Under the pieces are notes generated by a model. It was given only the letters and a program-made list of their open reading frames with translations, ran no database searches and had not been told where the DNA came from. Shown in pieces: positions 24,030-35,099 of a stretch of 64,000 nt of DNA. Within the stretch, counting starts at the first letter, position 1, and each line of letters starts with the position of its first letter. The stretch comes from Gordionus sp. m RMFG-2023. Taxonomy: Eukaryota > Nematomorpha > Gordioida > Chordodea > Parachordodidae. The stretch lies in assembly GCF_954871325.1 (NCBI RefSeq), contig NC_088777.1, positions 13,927,366 to 13,991,365 on the forward strand. Direction: 5' to 3'. The position numbers and the translations under genes were made by a program.

Positions 24030-24880
24030 ATAGTTGCCTGCCCGGTTCTTAAAATTTTTTAAATTTGCCAGACCCGACCAGGCTCATTTAAATTCTATGA
24101 AGTCCGCCCCGGGCTTTTTAAATTTTTTTGTACGGATTTTCCGGCCATCACATTTTTTATTATCTGTTTGTAATTTTTTCCCAATTTTAATTAAGGACTT
24201 TATATTTTTCCTCTATGACTATCTATTTCTTTTTACAACAACCATATCTGTATTGTGTATTTGTAATTGGATCATATAAATTACTTGTTTAATTTTTTTG
24301 AATTTACTATGTTATTTATAGATTTATTATTTTGGTTAGATGATTCTTAAAATACAATGAAATGAGCATATTGTAGTATTTTAAAATTATATTAATTCAA
24401 AATATTAGTTTGAAAATTAAAATAAATTATCAAAATTTTACAAAAGATGAGAGATTTCTGCCTAATTTTTTATGTAAAAATTGCAGAGACCTGTAGAAGT
24501 ACTATTAGCAAGGCTCGGTCCGGAATTTTTTTAAAAAAATTTTTTCGTTCCGGCCCGGATTTTATATTTTCAAACCCACGGTTTTTTTTAAAAATATTTT
24601 TAGGCCCGGCCCTGATTTTTTTAAAATATATTATATTTATTTTCAATTTTTATAACTAATAATGGCTATTTAAAATATTTGGTTTTAAAATATACGGCCC
24701 GACTCAGGTATATTTTTTTTAAAAAAATCTTCAGGCTCAATCCGGGTATATTTTAAAAAAATTAAAATACGGCCTGGCCCGAGTATCTTGGCTGGGCTTA
24801 GGGCCGGGCCTTCGTCTCTGATAAATTGCCCGGCCCGTTATAATTTTTTTAAAATGTTTACAACCAGGGCAGGCCGGGGT
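24030..24880. repeat. Dispersed repeat with GGCCCGG words, copy B
   Basis: The first half matches 21430-21960. The second half, from CAGAGACCTGTAGAAGT at 24483, contains about ten GC-rich words (GGCCCGG, CGGCCCGACTC, GGGCCGGGCC) spaced by T-runs in AT-rich DNA. The CAGAGACCTGTA start is shared with 63113. This looks like the end of a hAT-style non-autonomous element with many subterminal repeats, here abutting a second copy. It lies in an intron between exons 23889 and 24948. Confidence 0.6.
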
Positions 24881-24947
24881 TTGCAAGTCTCAAATCCCCA
24901 TATATGTTCTTTTTCTCAAATCATTTCTTTTTCTTTCCACTTTAAAG

Positions 24948-25152
24948 GTAAATAAATTTAAGTGTAAAAACCGTTTAATGGACCACAATTCCTCCTTTTC
25001 TTCTTCCGATTACGAAGAAAATGTATTTAAAAATAGATCAAGGACCGATGTTAACATGTTAATCCCGGATATGAGTGCTTCATCTGCTCAACGAAATAAG
25101 GAACCTTTTCTCAATGGTGGAAATTATAAAAGAAATCATTTTCAATTTAAAA
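24948..25152 (+). CDS. Exon in phase with its neighbours, unrecognised
   Basis: It starts after TTTCCACTTTAAAG and reads VNKFKCKNRLMDHNSSFSSS, then an acidic and Asn-rich segment ending in NYKRNHFQFK. Donor AAAA|GTACAA falls one base into a codon. The next exon (25812) begins with two bases, giving Thr. Predicted to be disordered; no domain seen. Confidence 0.55.
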
Positions 25153-25254
25153 GTACAAACCTTTATAAATCTGAATTTTAAAAGTAAAATTATTGTGCAT
25201 AAAAAATCGACAGTAAAATAATAATCGTTTATAGATCGATTTTTCAAAAAGTAA

Positions 25255-25425
25255 CCATCCGATTTGATTTTTAAAAACGGCCCTATTAAGATTTTAGTCG
25301 AGATAATATTATGTAAGCCTGGAGATTTAACTCCGATGTCATAAAAGTTTGGACTTCTATTTGCTAAATTTCAAAGCTTATATAATATTATTTTTGCTAA
25401 AATCTTACAAAATGTCGAATATGCT
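25255..25425. mobile_element. Decayed inverted-repeat element (TGTTGTTAAACG-like family)
   Basis: The left arm, with GATTTTTAAAAACGGCCC and GATTTTAGTCGAG, is partly complementary to the right arm ending TTGCTAAAATCTTAC. Arrangement and words resemble 14045-14235, 16780-16945, 48411-48628 and 57626-57842, but divergence is high. Confidence 0.4.
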
Positions 25426-25811
25426 AAAATTCGAAAAATGAAGTTAATTACTTTACCATTATATCATATATTTGTTTAGATCGAATAATTTAGTTTATAA
25501 AGATCAAAATAACAAATTTAATTACGATTCCATGTAGGGATCCTTATCTGGGTTCAAAATATATCCACCTATATTGGTGCTTGTAATTTATCTAGATTGA
25601 CAAGCGCAACCAATAGGAAACAATCACTATTTATTACCTCCTTTTCTTTCTTTCATTCTATGACTTTTCAATATATATATATATATATATAGAAAAACTT
25701 CTTATAGCAATCATAATTATACAATTTTTTATAGTTCGCCGCCGTACATTTATTTCTTTAAAAAATAATTATCTTTATTATGTTTTTTTTGCCTTAATTT
25801 TATAAATTAAG

Positions 25812-25980
25812 CCATGAAAAATTGGTTGTTGCATCAAAATCGGAGAAATTTTTTTAAAAACTCATTGGACTGTAAAATGAGCCGAGAATTTGGGAACGAT
25901 GCCACTATTACCGCAAAAGATAACAATTCGTCAAAACCTAAATTTTATTTTGGAGATCGGATCATATTACCGTTTAAAAA
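25812..25980 (+). CDS. Exon in phase with its neighbours, unrecognised
   Basis: The exon runs from acceptor ATAAATTAAG to donor AAAAA|GTAATT. It encodes TMKNWLLHQNRRNFFKNSLD, then a Ser/Asn linker and KFYFGDRIILPFK. Start and end phases fit both neighbours (25152 and 26211). Function unknown. Confidence 0.55.
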
Positions 25981-26047
25981 GTAATTTTTGAAGAAATAAA
26001 AAGGGGGAAAAGGGGGAGGACGTTAAAGAAAGTTGATATTAAATAAA

Positions 26048-26073
26048 GAAGGAAGGAAGGAAGGAAGGAAGGA

Positions 26074-26144
<71 letters not shown>

Positions 26145-26160
26145 GAAGAAAGAAAGGAAG
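26048..26160. repeat. (GGAA)n/(GAAA)n microsatellite filling a short intron
   Basis: About 110 bp of GGAA then GAAA tetramers. It makes up half of the 230-bp intron between exons ending 25980 and starting 26211. Apparent open frames on the minus strand (poly FLSF) are products of the repeat. Confidence 0.95.
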
Positions 26161-26210
26161 GGTAGAATGAATGGGCAAAAGAATGATTGAGAAAAATAAA
26201 GAATGAAAAG

Positions 26211-26368
26211 GGGGATCATTCCATCTCAAATCGATCACAATTCGATTGACACGCATGGGTTTTTTAAAAAAATTCACAATACGATATTTGAAAGAAAAAC
26301 AAATCCTTCGAACTCTATGGAAATCGGTGGTAAAAGAAAATCATTCCTAGTGGATCATTTGGATACAG
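26211..26368 (+). CDS. Exon in phase with its neighbours, unrecognised
   Basis: After the purine-rich acceptor GAATGAAAAG, one base completes the codon left by the previous exon. The frame then reads GIIPSQIDHNSIDTHGFFKK and a Lys/Arg-rich part ending SFLVDHLDT. Donor GGATACAG|GTTTAT leaves one base, and the 26989 exon supplies the other two. The acceptor has almost no pyrimidine tract because the microsatellite occupies that place. Confidence 0.55.
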
Positions 26369-26988
26369 GTTTATTTCAAAAAATTAAATTTTTTTAAATT
26401 AAATAATTAAGTAATAATTTCAAAATAATAATTTATTCTTTGTTTTTGAAACATAAACTTCGAAAATCCAAATCACCTAATAAAACAGTATATTCATATT
26501 GCAATGGCGATCATATAAAAGTAAGTTTTAAATAGATTCAATTGGAAAATGTGTGAATAAACTTGTGACATTTTATGACAATAATCTAGGTTGAAAATTA
26601 ATAAGGACGTATTATAAATTATTTCACATAGTTTTTAATGAAATAAATTATGATTGAAAATTGCTGACAAGAATAATATATTTTACGTTAAATACCTATC
26701 TGTTTTTATCGGTCTTGCCTTCCTCCGCAGAGTCCATTTGATTTTATAAAGTTTGGCCCGAGTCCGCTTGATCTGACTTCCCCTCGGGCTTCATTTGTCC
26801 ATACAGGATTCTAATATACACCTCCAATCTATCACTCCAAATATTTTCGCATTTGAGGTGCTTTCTTAAATTATAATGATAATATAGTTTTATCAATAAT
26901 GAAATTTTTGCATCCAATGATATAATAAATATTATTCTCTTTAAATCGATATAACGTTTAAAAAAATATTTTTTAAATTTTGTTATAG

Positions 26989-27548
26989 AATTTCAACAGA
27001 ATATGTTTTCCAAAGAAACAACGACCAAACATTCCATTTCCTCCTCCGATTTCTCGATTCAAGGCTCAAAAAAAAATATGAACGACAATATCTTAATTTT
27101 ATCCCTCAAAAAATTTTCCGCCGCCAAAAAGATGGTCAAAAAATTGACCCTTTCAAATTCCGCCAAAAAACTGAACGATAATTTCCAGATGACTAAAGAG
27201 AATTTCTCACCAAAATTCTCATATACTTCTAAATTTTATAAAAGTCTAAGCAATAATATTATTCAAGGGAACAAGAAAAATTGTATAAATAATACAAATC
27301 TCTTTGGGTCTAAATGTTACGGTTATCAATTACCTTATAGAAACTTTGAGGCCACTGAGAACGGAAAAAATATGAATATTTTGGGGATTCCCGCCAACCA
27401 AAGTGTAGGTTTGGCGAAAATGCCTTACATAGACCCTAAAAATCTTGATAATAAAAAGATTATAGGACAGAAAAAATGGGATAATTCTATTATATCCATA
27501 CCTAAAAGATACACCATATCGAACGAGGCCTTGGTAATTAATTTATAG
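26989..27548 (+). CDS. Long exon, probably the 3' end of the CNK-like gene
   Basis: It starts after TTTTGTTATAG, in phase with 26368. It encodes about 186 residues (EFQQNMFSKETTTKHSISSS...) rich in Ser, Asn and Lys. A basic helix KKFSAAKKMVKKLTLSN lies about 40 residues in and could contact membrane lipids or nucleic acid. The frame ends at TAG 27546-27548 and AATAAA follows at 27602, so it may be the terminal exon. Alternatively a good donor CCTTG|GTAATT at 27533 would skip the stop and lead on to later exons. No domain is recognised; whether the gene also has PDZ and PH domains, as CNK does, remains open. Confidence 0.6.
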
Positions 27549-27601
27549 AAATCTATAAAAGTTAAATGATATTTTTATAACTTTCAAAGTTTACCACATT
27601 T

Positions 27602-27607
27602 AATAAA
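27602..27607 (+). terminator. Possible polyadenylation signal
   Basis: AATAAA lies 54 bp after the TAG at 27548. It is used here as support for 26989-27548 being a terminal exon, but such hexamers are frequent in this AT-rich DNA. Confidence 0.3.
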
Positions 27608-28242
27608 TTAAGTTTTCATTAAAGCGCTCATTTTAAAATGACGTAATTTTTAATATTTAAAAATATTGTTATATTTGTGTTGAATACATTTTTTTGAGTC
27701 TATTTTTCTTCTTCTTTTATTGATTTTAAAAGGATTTAGCCGATAAACTCTCTAACGTCAAGCTGGAACAACAAAGTATATAGTTTATTTTTATTATAAA
27801 TTTACCTAAAACCTTCTCCAAACAAAGTCTTATCTTTAATACCTAATAGACCTCAACCCGAGTGCGGGAAAAGATTTTGGGGTCAGGCAAACTTGTGCAA
27901 AATATTTTTACGGGCCTAATTTAGCAAAATTTTATATCTATTCTATTTTCTTCATAATTTTTTTTTATTTAGGATTGAGCTGAGAAACCTTTTTGAAAAT
28001 TTTTACAGATGGACCGCTAAGACCTTGTATACTTAATACCCACAACTAGAGACCTGCAAAAGCTATTTATTTTCAAGCCATCTAACTTTTGGCAATTCCA
28101 CCAAAATGCTTGCCAAGTTTTTATCTTAAAAAATTCATCTCAATCTTTAATTTGAGGCTCAATTTAGAGGTTTAAATTATTTTTTTAGGTTAAAAACTTG
28201 GCTAAGCTGTATTTAGTCAACTAAGGCTAGGAGATTTAGCAT

Positions 28243-28312
28243 CGGTATATCTAAAGCTCAGTGGTAAGAATGTTTAGCACTAAGTCTAACGGTTCGAGGC
28301 CCGACTTTTTAT
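28243..28312 (+). mobile_element. tRNA-like SINE head or tRNA relic
   Basis: An A-box-like word TAAAGCTCAGTGGTAAGA (28252-28269) is followed about 20 bp later by a B-box GGTTCGAGGCC (28291-28301), the spacing of an internal RNA polymerase III promoter. The acceptor-stem halves do not pair, so a working tRNA is unlikely. A tRNA-derived SINE head is the better reading. Confidence 0.5.
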
Positions 28313-28329
28313 AAATGGAAGAAATAATA

Positions 28330-30293
28330 TATCTATTTTTAACGTCAGGCCTATAATATTAACCCTTGACAGGCACTGTAGACTACTAACCACCACTATA
28401 AATTGACGAATTTATGTTATTAATAAAAACTTAATGAGTTTGTCAGGTTGGAATTCTCATTTTGGAAAGTTCTTTTAAATATAATTATTCACAATAAAAT
28501 AAATTAATAATTTAGATAAATTAGGAGAGCGAAATAAGTTATAATTTCGTCGATATTTAACTGTCTAAATAAATTTTGTTCCATTGATATAATGGTTAAA
28601 TTATTAAGTAATAGATCATTCATAATGCTCCTAAGTCTTGTTTCATTTTGCACATGACCCTTTCGGCAATATCTGAGATTATAGGATAAATATGTATATA
28701 AAATTAATAAATTAGGTAAAGCTGAAAAGGGAATTGAATAATAAGGTAAAATTAAAGAATAGTTTTTCCAGTCTGAATCATAACACATTATCATCAAAAG
28801 ATGTTAAATAATGAAATATTTTGATAAAATTTACAATTTTCTGTTTGATTTAAAAGTATATGGAATTATCATTATATTCTTCATTAAATTGCATTATAAC
28901 AAAATCAAATGCAGCATAAAACACGCTAGTTTTAAGGATTAAATAAAATATTAAATTTAATAATGAAAGTATATAATTCCTTCCTTTTTGGATTGAATTG
29001 TTTAAATCCTCGAACCTTCAAATCAGAAGATAGATCTCTTACCTTTATAAATTCTTGAGCCTTAGAAAATACGATAATATTCAATTTCATTATCTAATAA
29101 GATTAAAAAAATGATACAAGACATTAATTTAAATTTTACTTCCAAATGAATCAGACAACCTTTTGCCAATTGAACTTGATTAATTGCAAACCATATGCCC
29201 TTTGACATGGTTTGCAATTTTGTACATGCCAAGTTTGTTATCAATAAATAATTCTTTTTTCAAAACACAAAATGATAAAATTATATCAAATTTTTCTATT
29301 CTAAAAACAATAGCACTAATCATTGCAGAAGTGACAGCTTTAAATTAGTCAATGATGCCCTCAAGGCATCATAAAGTAGAAAAACAGTTTCAATGGCTTT
29401 ATATGCTAATAATCAGCTTCTATAAATATATAAAATAAATATTTAAACCTAAACAAAAAGATAATATTATCGAAGGATATTATTGATTCGCAAAAATCGT
29501 TGCTATTTTATCAGTTCTTCACTCTGACATGCTTTCACTTACCTTTTAACCCCATTAAAATAAACATGAATCTAATTGAACAATTATTAAGTTTAATCGT
29601 TCCAAATAAAACCACATTTAGGCCCTCAGTTTATATCAAAGCCTGAATTCCTTTTATCCATCTACTCAATCATAGCTCTGCCCAACTAATTCTAGCGGTA
29701 ACTTTTAGTTAAGTTTGTAAATATATTTTTTATATTAACACCATTTGTGTTACCAGTACTATGTATCAATGACTCTTTTAACTGTGTTTTGTTTTTCACC
29801 ATTTTATATATATCTTTAATTCCATTACTTCTAATTTAAAAGCGTCAGAAATACCATTGACTATAATCGAGTAGCATCTATTAGCCTCAATTTCTTTTCA
29901 AATTTTTTTAATAACATATTTTTCATATAATTTTTTTAAAATAAATATACCCCTATCATGGGGGTGCAATATTTCCCTATTGAAGCAATTGCTTGAAAGG
30001 TCGGTACTCCCATGCAATTTTTATTTAGCAGTTTCTTCTAACCTGCGCCGTTGCAGGGGCTACTGTTATAGATAGGTCACTAATCCATGCTAATATGAAA
30101 TATATTTATTAAAAGGAATTGATGTGAACTAATTCTTTATATTTTAGTTACTGGTTGTATTTGACCCCGTTAGTAAGACATGCATAGTAATTTTTCTGGT
30201 AAATTGAGGGTAAAATTTTATTTTTTGAAATCAAACCACATGCTAACATTTAAGACAATTTTATTTTACACGCTAATTTGTATATGTAACTAG
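28330..30293. other. Gene-free stretch between exon groups
   Basis: No exon or element was recognised. Two minus-strand open frames (28504-28797, 29062-29244) have strongly AT-biased codons and no motif. Short hairpins occur near 29953-29970 (CCCCTATCATGGGG) and 30005-30060. Confidence 0.4.
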
Positions 30294-30805
30294 AAAATAA
30301 TTTGGACAAAAGCATTCAAGTTTCGACCAAAAATGACAAAGGATTGATGAATTATACTACTTGGGTGTTGGTCAAAAAAGTAGATTCACCCAAAGGCATT
30401 CATAAAACATTTTTATCGCCTTTTTCAACTCCTTACTTACAAAGATTTATTACCGATAAACACATAGAAGGCGATAATTTGCACTATTTATCATCGTCTG
30501 CTTCAGCATCTTTTTCAAACGATAAATACAAGCTAGAAGAGGAAATTCCAATTAAATCTCCAGACGACAAATACAGGCAAACGAACGATAATAATAATAC
30601 TTCAAAATCATCTGCTTTTGTTTCCTCTGCCATTTTGTCTTTCCTGCCAGCGTCTCTTAAAACTGGATGGTTTCAAACTAGGGCACTAATCTATTTTCGC
30701 AATGAAAATGAAATTGCGGAAATTAAAGAAAAAAAAAAATTTGAGATAGCACCAGCACCATATATGTATTTACAGACGCCATCTTGGGATCGATTTTTGA
30801 ATCAG
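30294..30805 (+). CDS. Large internal exon, unrecognised protein
   Basis: The exon follows TATATGTAACTAG and ends at GAATCAG|GTTATT in phase 0. It encodes about 170 residues: NLDKSIQVSTKNDKGLMNYT, then TWVLVKKVDSPKG, a Ser-rich and acidic linker, and SFLPASLKTGWFQTRALIYF with a basic KEKKKFEIAPAPY segment. Codon use is balanced and the frame has no internal start, as for an internal exon. TGWFQTRALIYFRNEN resembles the WF...L.Y motif of PH-type folds, but weakly. It may belong to the gene ending or pausing at 27.5 kb (CNK proteins carry a PH domain) or to a separate gene. The phase does not match the 27533 donor directly. Confidence 0.55.
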
Positions 30806-30966
30806 GTTATTATTTTGTAATCAAATTACTCTTCATTTTATCATTATTAAATAAGGATATCAAAATTAAGGGTCTAAAAATTTGGTGATTAAATAAGTTA
30901 ATTTGGATTTATAAATAAGTAAGGGATATGAGATCTTCTTGAAAAAATGACATAAGAGCTCTGATG

Positions 30967-31199
30967 GGGTCTGTCAAATTTAAAATGTTAATTTATCTCC
31001 ACTTCTATTCATTATATTTATTTTGGCAACTCAATCCAACCTTAAACTTTATAAAACATTTATTTATTATGATTAGGTAAAAAATGTTTAAGATAAATTC
31101 TATTTACGCCAAAATTTTCTAAAATTTTTTAAAAAATACTCAAATATTAACTTAAAAAAACCTACGTATGTTAGGCTTGGAATTTTATTTGACAGACCC
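30967..31199. mobile_element. MITE, 233 bp, TIR GGGTCTGTCAAAT
   Basis: GGGTCTGTCAAAT at 30967-30979 is perfectly inverted at 31187-31199 (ATTTGACAGACCC). The interior is AT-rich without an open frame. The element lies in the intron between the exons ending 30805 and starting 31396. No clear target duplication. Confidence 0.75.
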
Positions 31200-31395
31200 A
31201 CGTCCTTTACAAATAATTTATATTTATCAAAACCACTTAATCAAAATTAACAAAATTTTGGATATATGTATATATTCTAAGATTTGAGATCATAGTAACC
31301 ATTTCCAAGTAATATTAATTTTAACACGCTTTGTGGTCCTGTAGACCATACGAGAGTATACTGATGGGTTAAAATCTTATTTATTCTTTTTGAAG

Positions 31396-31532
31396 ATGAG
31401 CTTCAAAACGGAGACGATATTCGTGCCCGATTATTTGGTAAAGCCTTCTATAAGAATGCACAATTGTATAAAATTTATGGGCCAAGGACTCGTCTTATAT
31501 ATGGCTATGCCGACCAATTCCGATTTCAAAAA
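31396..31532 (+). CDS. Exon following 30294-30805, unrecognised
   Basis: It starts after TTTATTCTTTTTGAAG in phase 0, matching the 30805 donor. It encodes MSFKTETIFVPDYLVKPSIR, then MHNCIKFMGQGLVLYMAMPT and NSDFKK, ending at AAAAA|GTTATT two bases into a codon. The pattern ...IKF...G..LYMAMPT..DFKKL is like the last strands and helix of a PH domain (F..G...Y.LA..T..D...W), which is suggestive only. No following exon was identified with confidence. Confidence 0.5.
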
Positions 31533-34500
31533 GTTATTTTAACTTCTTTTTTTTTAGATGAAACGAATTTTAAATTGAGAGAGAAATAACGCTGGAAACC
31601 ATAATATCATATTAATAAGCGAAATTTATAATCTAGACCTTGCCTCACTCATTGCTAGAAGAATGCAGTAATTTTTATCAAAAAAGAAATCTAAAAACAT
31701 TAATTATATTTACATTCTTTTAACTAAATTTTTTTTAACAATAGATGGTTAGATAGATTAAAACCTATTTCAAAGAATTATTATCAACTATACCTGACCC
31801 TAGCTAAATCTTAAACTTCATCCAATACTGCTATTTCTTCAAGAGGTTTAACCACAAAAATTATTGTACACTTTTCTTCCCCTTGTGTTATTTTTCTTTA
31901 ACCATTTCTATTTTCCATACAAAATAATTATATATGTTTTCTATATTATACATGCTTGGCTATAATTTTATTAGATATCGACCACCTCGACCTCGAATAA
32001 TTTGAGGTTTTCTTAAATGATAGCTGTCACAGGTAAAAACCGAGGTTTAGGTGATCTACATTTAGCTTTTATTTATTAATAAATAAATCATTTTCAGAAA
32101 TTAATAATGTTTTTTTTTAAAAAAATATTATATATATATAGATGAAGCACACAAATTTTCTGGTATCAAAAAAATCTCCAGCTTTCTAGTCACGCTCGAT
32201 AAATTGCAAACAAAATTTAAATAATAAATGTTTTTTGTCCGCCCATTTTTACAAGTAGCATATAGGTCTACCTCATTAATTTATTATAAATAATTGTTTT
32301 ATAGATATTGTAAATTATATACTTATATTTATTTGTATAATTTATTTTTTCCTCAAATATATAATTATAAAAGTTATTACAATGAAATCTGACAGATGGA
32401 AAATCCTAAAATGCCTATAAAATTTTCCTTTCCCTTTTTTTGAAGTTATTTAGCACCAATACAAATTGTGATATAGAAAAAGCACTTTAGTAAACAAAAA
32501 ATAGGAATTGTTCAATAATTTTTTTTAATAATATTTTGCTACTCTCTGTCTAAATGGTTTAGGTATACTAAATTTAATTTTTGGAATATTCGTCATAATT
32601 TTCGCCCACATCTCGTTACAACCGCTCTAAAAATTAAGATTTTGTCTGTAAAAATAGTTTTTAAAAGGAAATTAATTTTCTTTCATCTATCAAGATTCTT
32701 CCTTTGACAGATTTCACCAGTAATAATTTTAATTCTATAGCAATGGGATATTCATTAACTAGTCGTTTACAAATTCATTCATAAAAATAATGATCTAATG
32801 CAATTTTTTTTATATAAATTTATAAAATATTTATATTTAACAGAAATAGGGTAATATATAGAATTATTTAAAATAAATTTATAAGCATTTAAATTAATCA
32901 AAGAGCAATAGTTTTTTAATTGAGCTTCGATTAACTTAAACATTATGGAATCAAAAATACAATTTTATTATTATGTAAATTTTCTCTTACTATGACAAAA
33001 TTATCAATATATTTGTGCCTTCACATGAAGGCTAACCAAAGCCATTTATTATATTTATATAATTGTAATTATCTTTTTTAATGAAATTAATAATATTTTA
33101 GAAATTATATTTATATTAGATTGTAAAATTTACTTAATATTAACGTGAAAATATATGTAAGAAAGAATACTAAATTGTAGAATTAATATACGAGATTAGT
33201 AGATTATAAAATTATGGATGATATAAAATTAAATTTTAAAAGAAAAATAATAAAACTTTAATATAATATTTACAAGTTTGTGTTTACAATCAATTTAATA
33301 ATTGAGTAAGTTTTGAAAATTTTAGTATAAAGTTAGAAGGAATGGACAGTGGATGATAGGAAAACGTGGTTGAATTTAATACCTGCAGCGTGATGACCCC
33401 TTTGCTGAGACTATGTCGGACAGATTGACTTATTGGTTTATGCAGCACATTCATATGAGATAGAAGTCGTCATATTTAAACAGGCAGCCAACTTTAAATT
33501 TAATTCTTGATTGTTTAACTCATCTTATAAATAATCATATATTTGTAACACAACATTATCAATCCCGATTTATATTTTTTTTGAAGTAGTGCGATATTCG
33601 CTCCTCGTAAGATGGAGAATGGCTAAGTTTAACTAGCCATCGCTTATAAAAAATAACTAGCCATTTATAGTCAATTTTAAATAGCTCAGGCTGTAAATAT
33701 TTTAAAAAGATTTTTTAATTTTATATAAAGTTCTAATATAAAGGAATAGGGGGACGGTTAATTGATTTAAAAAAAAATAACTATTAGCCATAGATATTTA
33801 AAATTAACTATAGGCGATTATTCGTAGTTATTAAAATTTAGTCGTTTTATGGCGTCATAGTCTATGACATTGTATCATTCTATGATACTACTCATAGCTA
33901 TTTTGTTGGTGATAACACTGGCTCTGACAGGGTTTCAAAGCTACTTTTTATAAATTGGGTTGCAATTTAACTTAAGGTTGCTAACCCTCCCTCCTGACGC
34001 CGATGATTAATTTAACTGTTACCCCATCTACACTTTTTATTAGTTAAAGTTTTGCATTACTGCATAATCTTTCATAATGGAATGATAAATAATAAAAATA
34101 TTTTTAATATTGTATTATGAAAAAATATTAAAAATATTCATAATCTTTTCTTTTAAATAGTCAATTGAAATCGTTTTTACTATTCGAAGATGCATCCATC
34201 TGTAAAATTTAAAATCAAAAATATTTTAGATTAGTGACTAGATTTATATTAGAATCGAATAAATTTTAAAATATTCAAAAATTAAAATCAAATAAAACTA
34301 TCTACCATTGTATTTTTTCTTAAAAAACTTTAGACCGGGAGAGCTAGAAATTAGTACTCCACAGCTGCAGGTTTCTGATATAAATAAAAATGTCAATAAA
34401 CTATAACAATATTTTGACATTCTTTTTTTGGTAAATAAAAATGTTAAGTAACTCGCAACATTTTGGCATATTCCTTCTTTGATATTTGACCAATGAATGG

Positions 34501-34730
34501 CAATGAAGTTGTATGGGACAATGTAGACTTCAAAAGATTGATAACACGTTTCCATTTATAACTTGTGCTAAGATTTAAAATGTAATATTATTTTTAAAGG
34601 GGCTTGATAAATATCAGACCTATAGAGGTCGAATATTTATTGATCGACCAAAGTTTAAAAAATTCAAGTCCATCAAAAAGAAAATTTTTTTATACCCCGG
34701 CTCTTATTTATATTTATAAATAATGTGTAT
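31533..34730. other. Long intron or intergenic DNA
   Basis: Mostly featureless AT-rich DNA. A decayed inverted repeat built on ACTAGCCAT/ATTAGCCATAG lies at about 33620-33850. A tiny exon-like segment at 33389 is listed separately. No other gene is seen. Confidence 0.4.
33389..33463 (+). CDS. Orphan exon-like segment
   Basis: After the good acceptor TTAATACCTGCAG the frame reads RDDPFAETMSDRLTYWFMQH before a stop. Codon choice and base composition stand out from the flanks. DD..AE.MSDRLTYW is faintly like the cytoplasmic N-terminus of innexins (gap-junction proteins), but the stretch is far too short to assign. A donor at TTG|GTTTAT would end it at 33435. Confidence 0.2.
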   Translation, partial: RDDPFAETMSDRLTYWFMQHIHMR

Positions 34731-34739
34731 ATTAGCGGC

Positions 34740-35097
34740 AATGTACTTTTTCCGGCAATGTGTTATTTTTTCAACTTAAAATTATTTTTTGTGCGCGTTT
34801 ATTTAAATTTAAAAATCAGATTATACCGGAAATGTATTTAGCATGTTTAGAATACCTTACTTATGAATTGTAGACGATCTTGAAGATAACCTTTGAGTCA
34901 TTTAAAATTTCTATAATATATCGAAAAACTAATATAAATTATGTTAAGTTCAAAAGTTCGTGTCAAAATTGTCTGAAATTTATAGGGTTGTTACAAACAT
35001 GATCAAAATTTTAGATAAAATCAGATTTTTAAATTTTAAAAAACGCGCTCCAAAAAATGATTTTAAGTTGAAGAAATATCGGAAAAAACGGTAAATA
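34740..35097. mobile_element. Foldback/MITE with about 90-bp inverted arms
   Basis: The left arm contains TTTTTTCAACTTAAAATTAT, GTGCGCGTTT and TTTAAAAATCAGATT. The right arm repeats the complement in reverse order (AATCAGATTTTTAAA, AACGCGCTCC, ATGATTTTAAGTTGAAGAAA). The central spacer is about 170 bp. No open frame. Ends are uncertain by several bases. Confidence 0.75.
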
Positions 35098-35099
35098 CG

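Noticed and set aside
25974-26277. Minus-strand frames rich in Phe/Leu/Ser repeats
   Set aside because: They are translations of the GGAA/GAAA microsatellite in an intron and have no other support.
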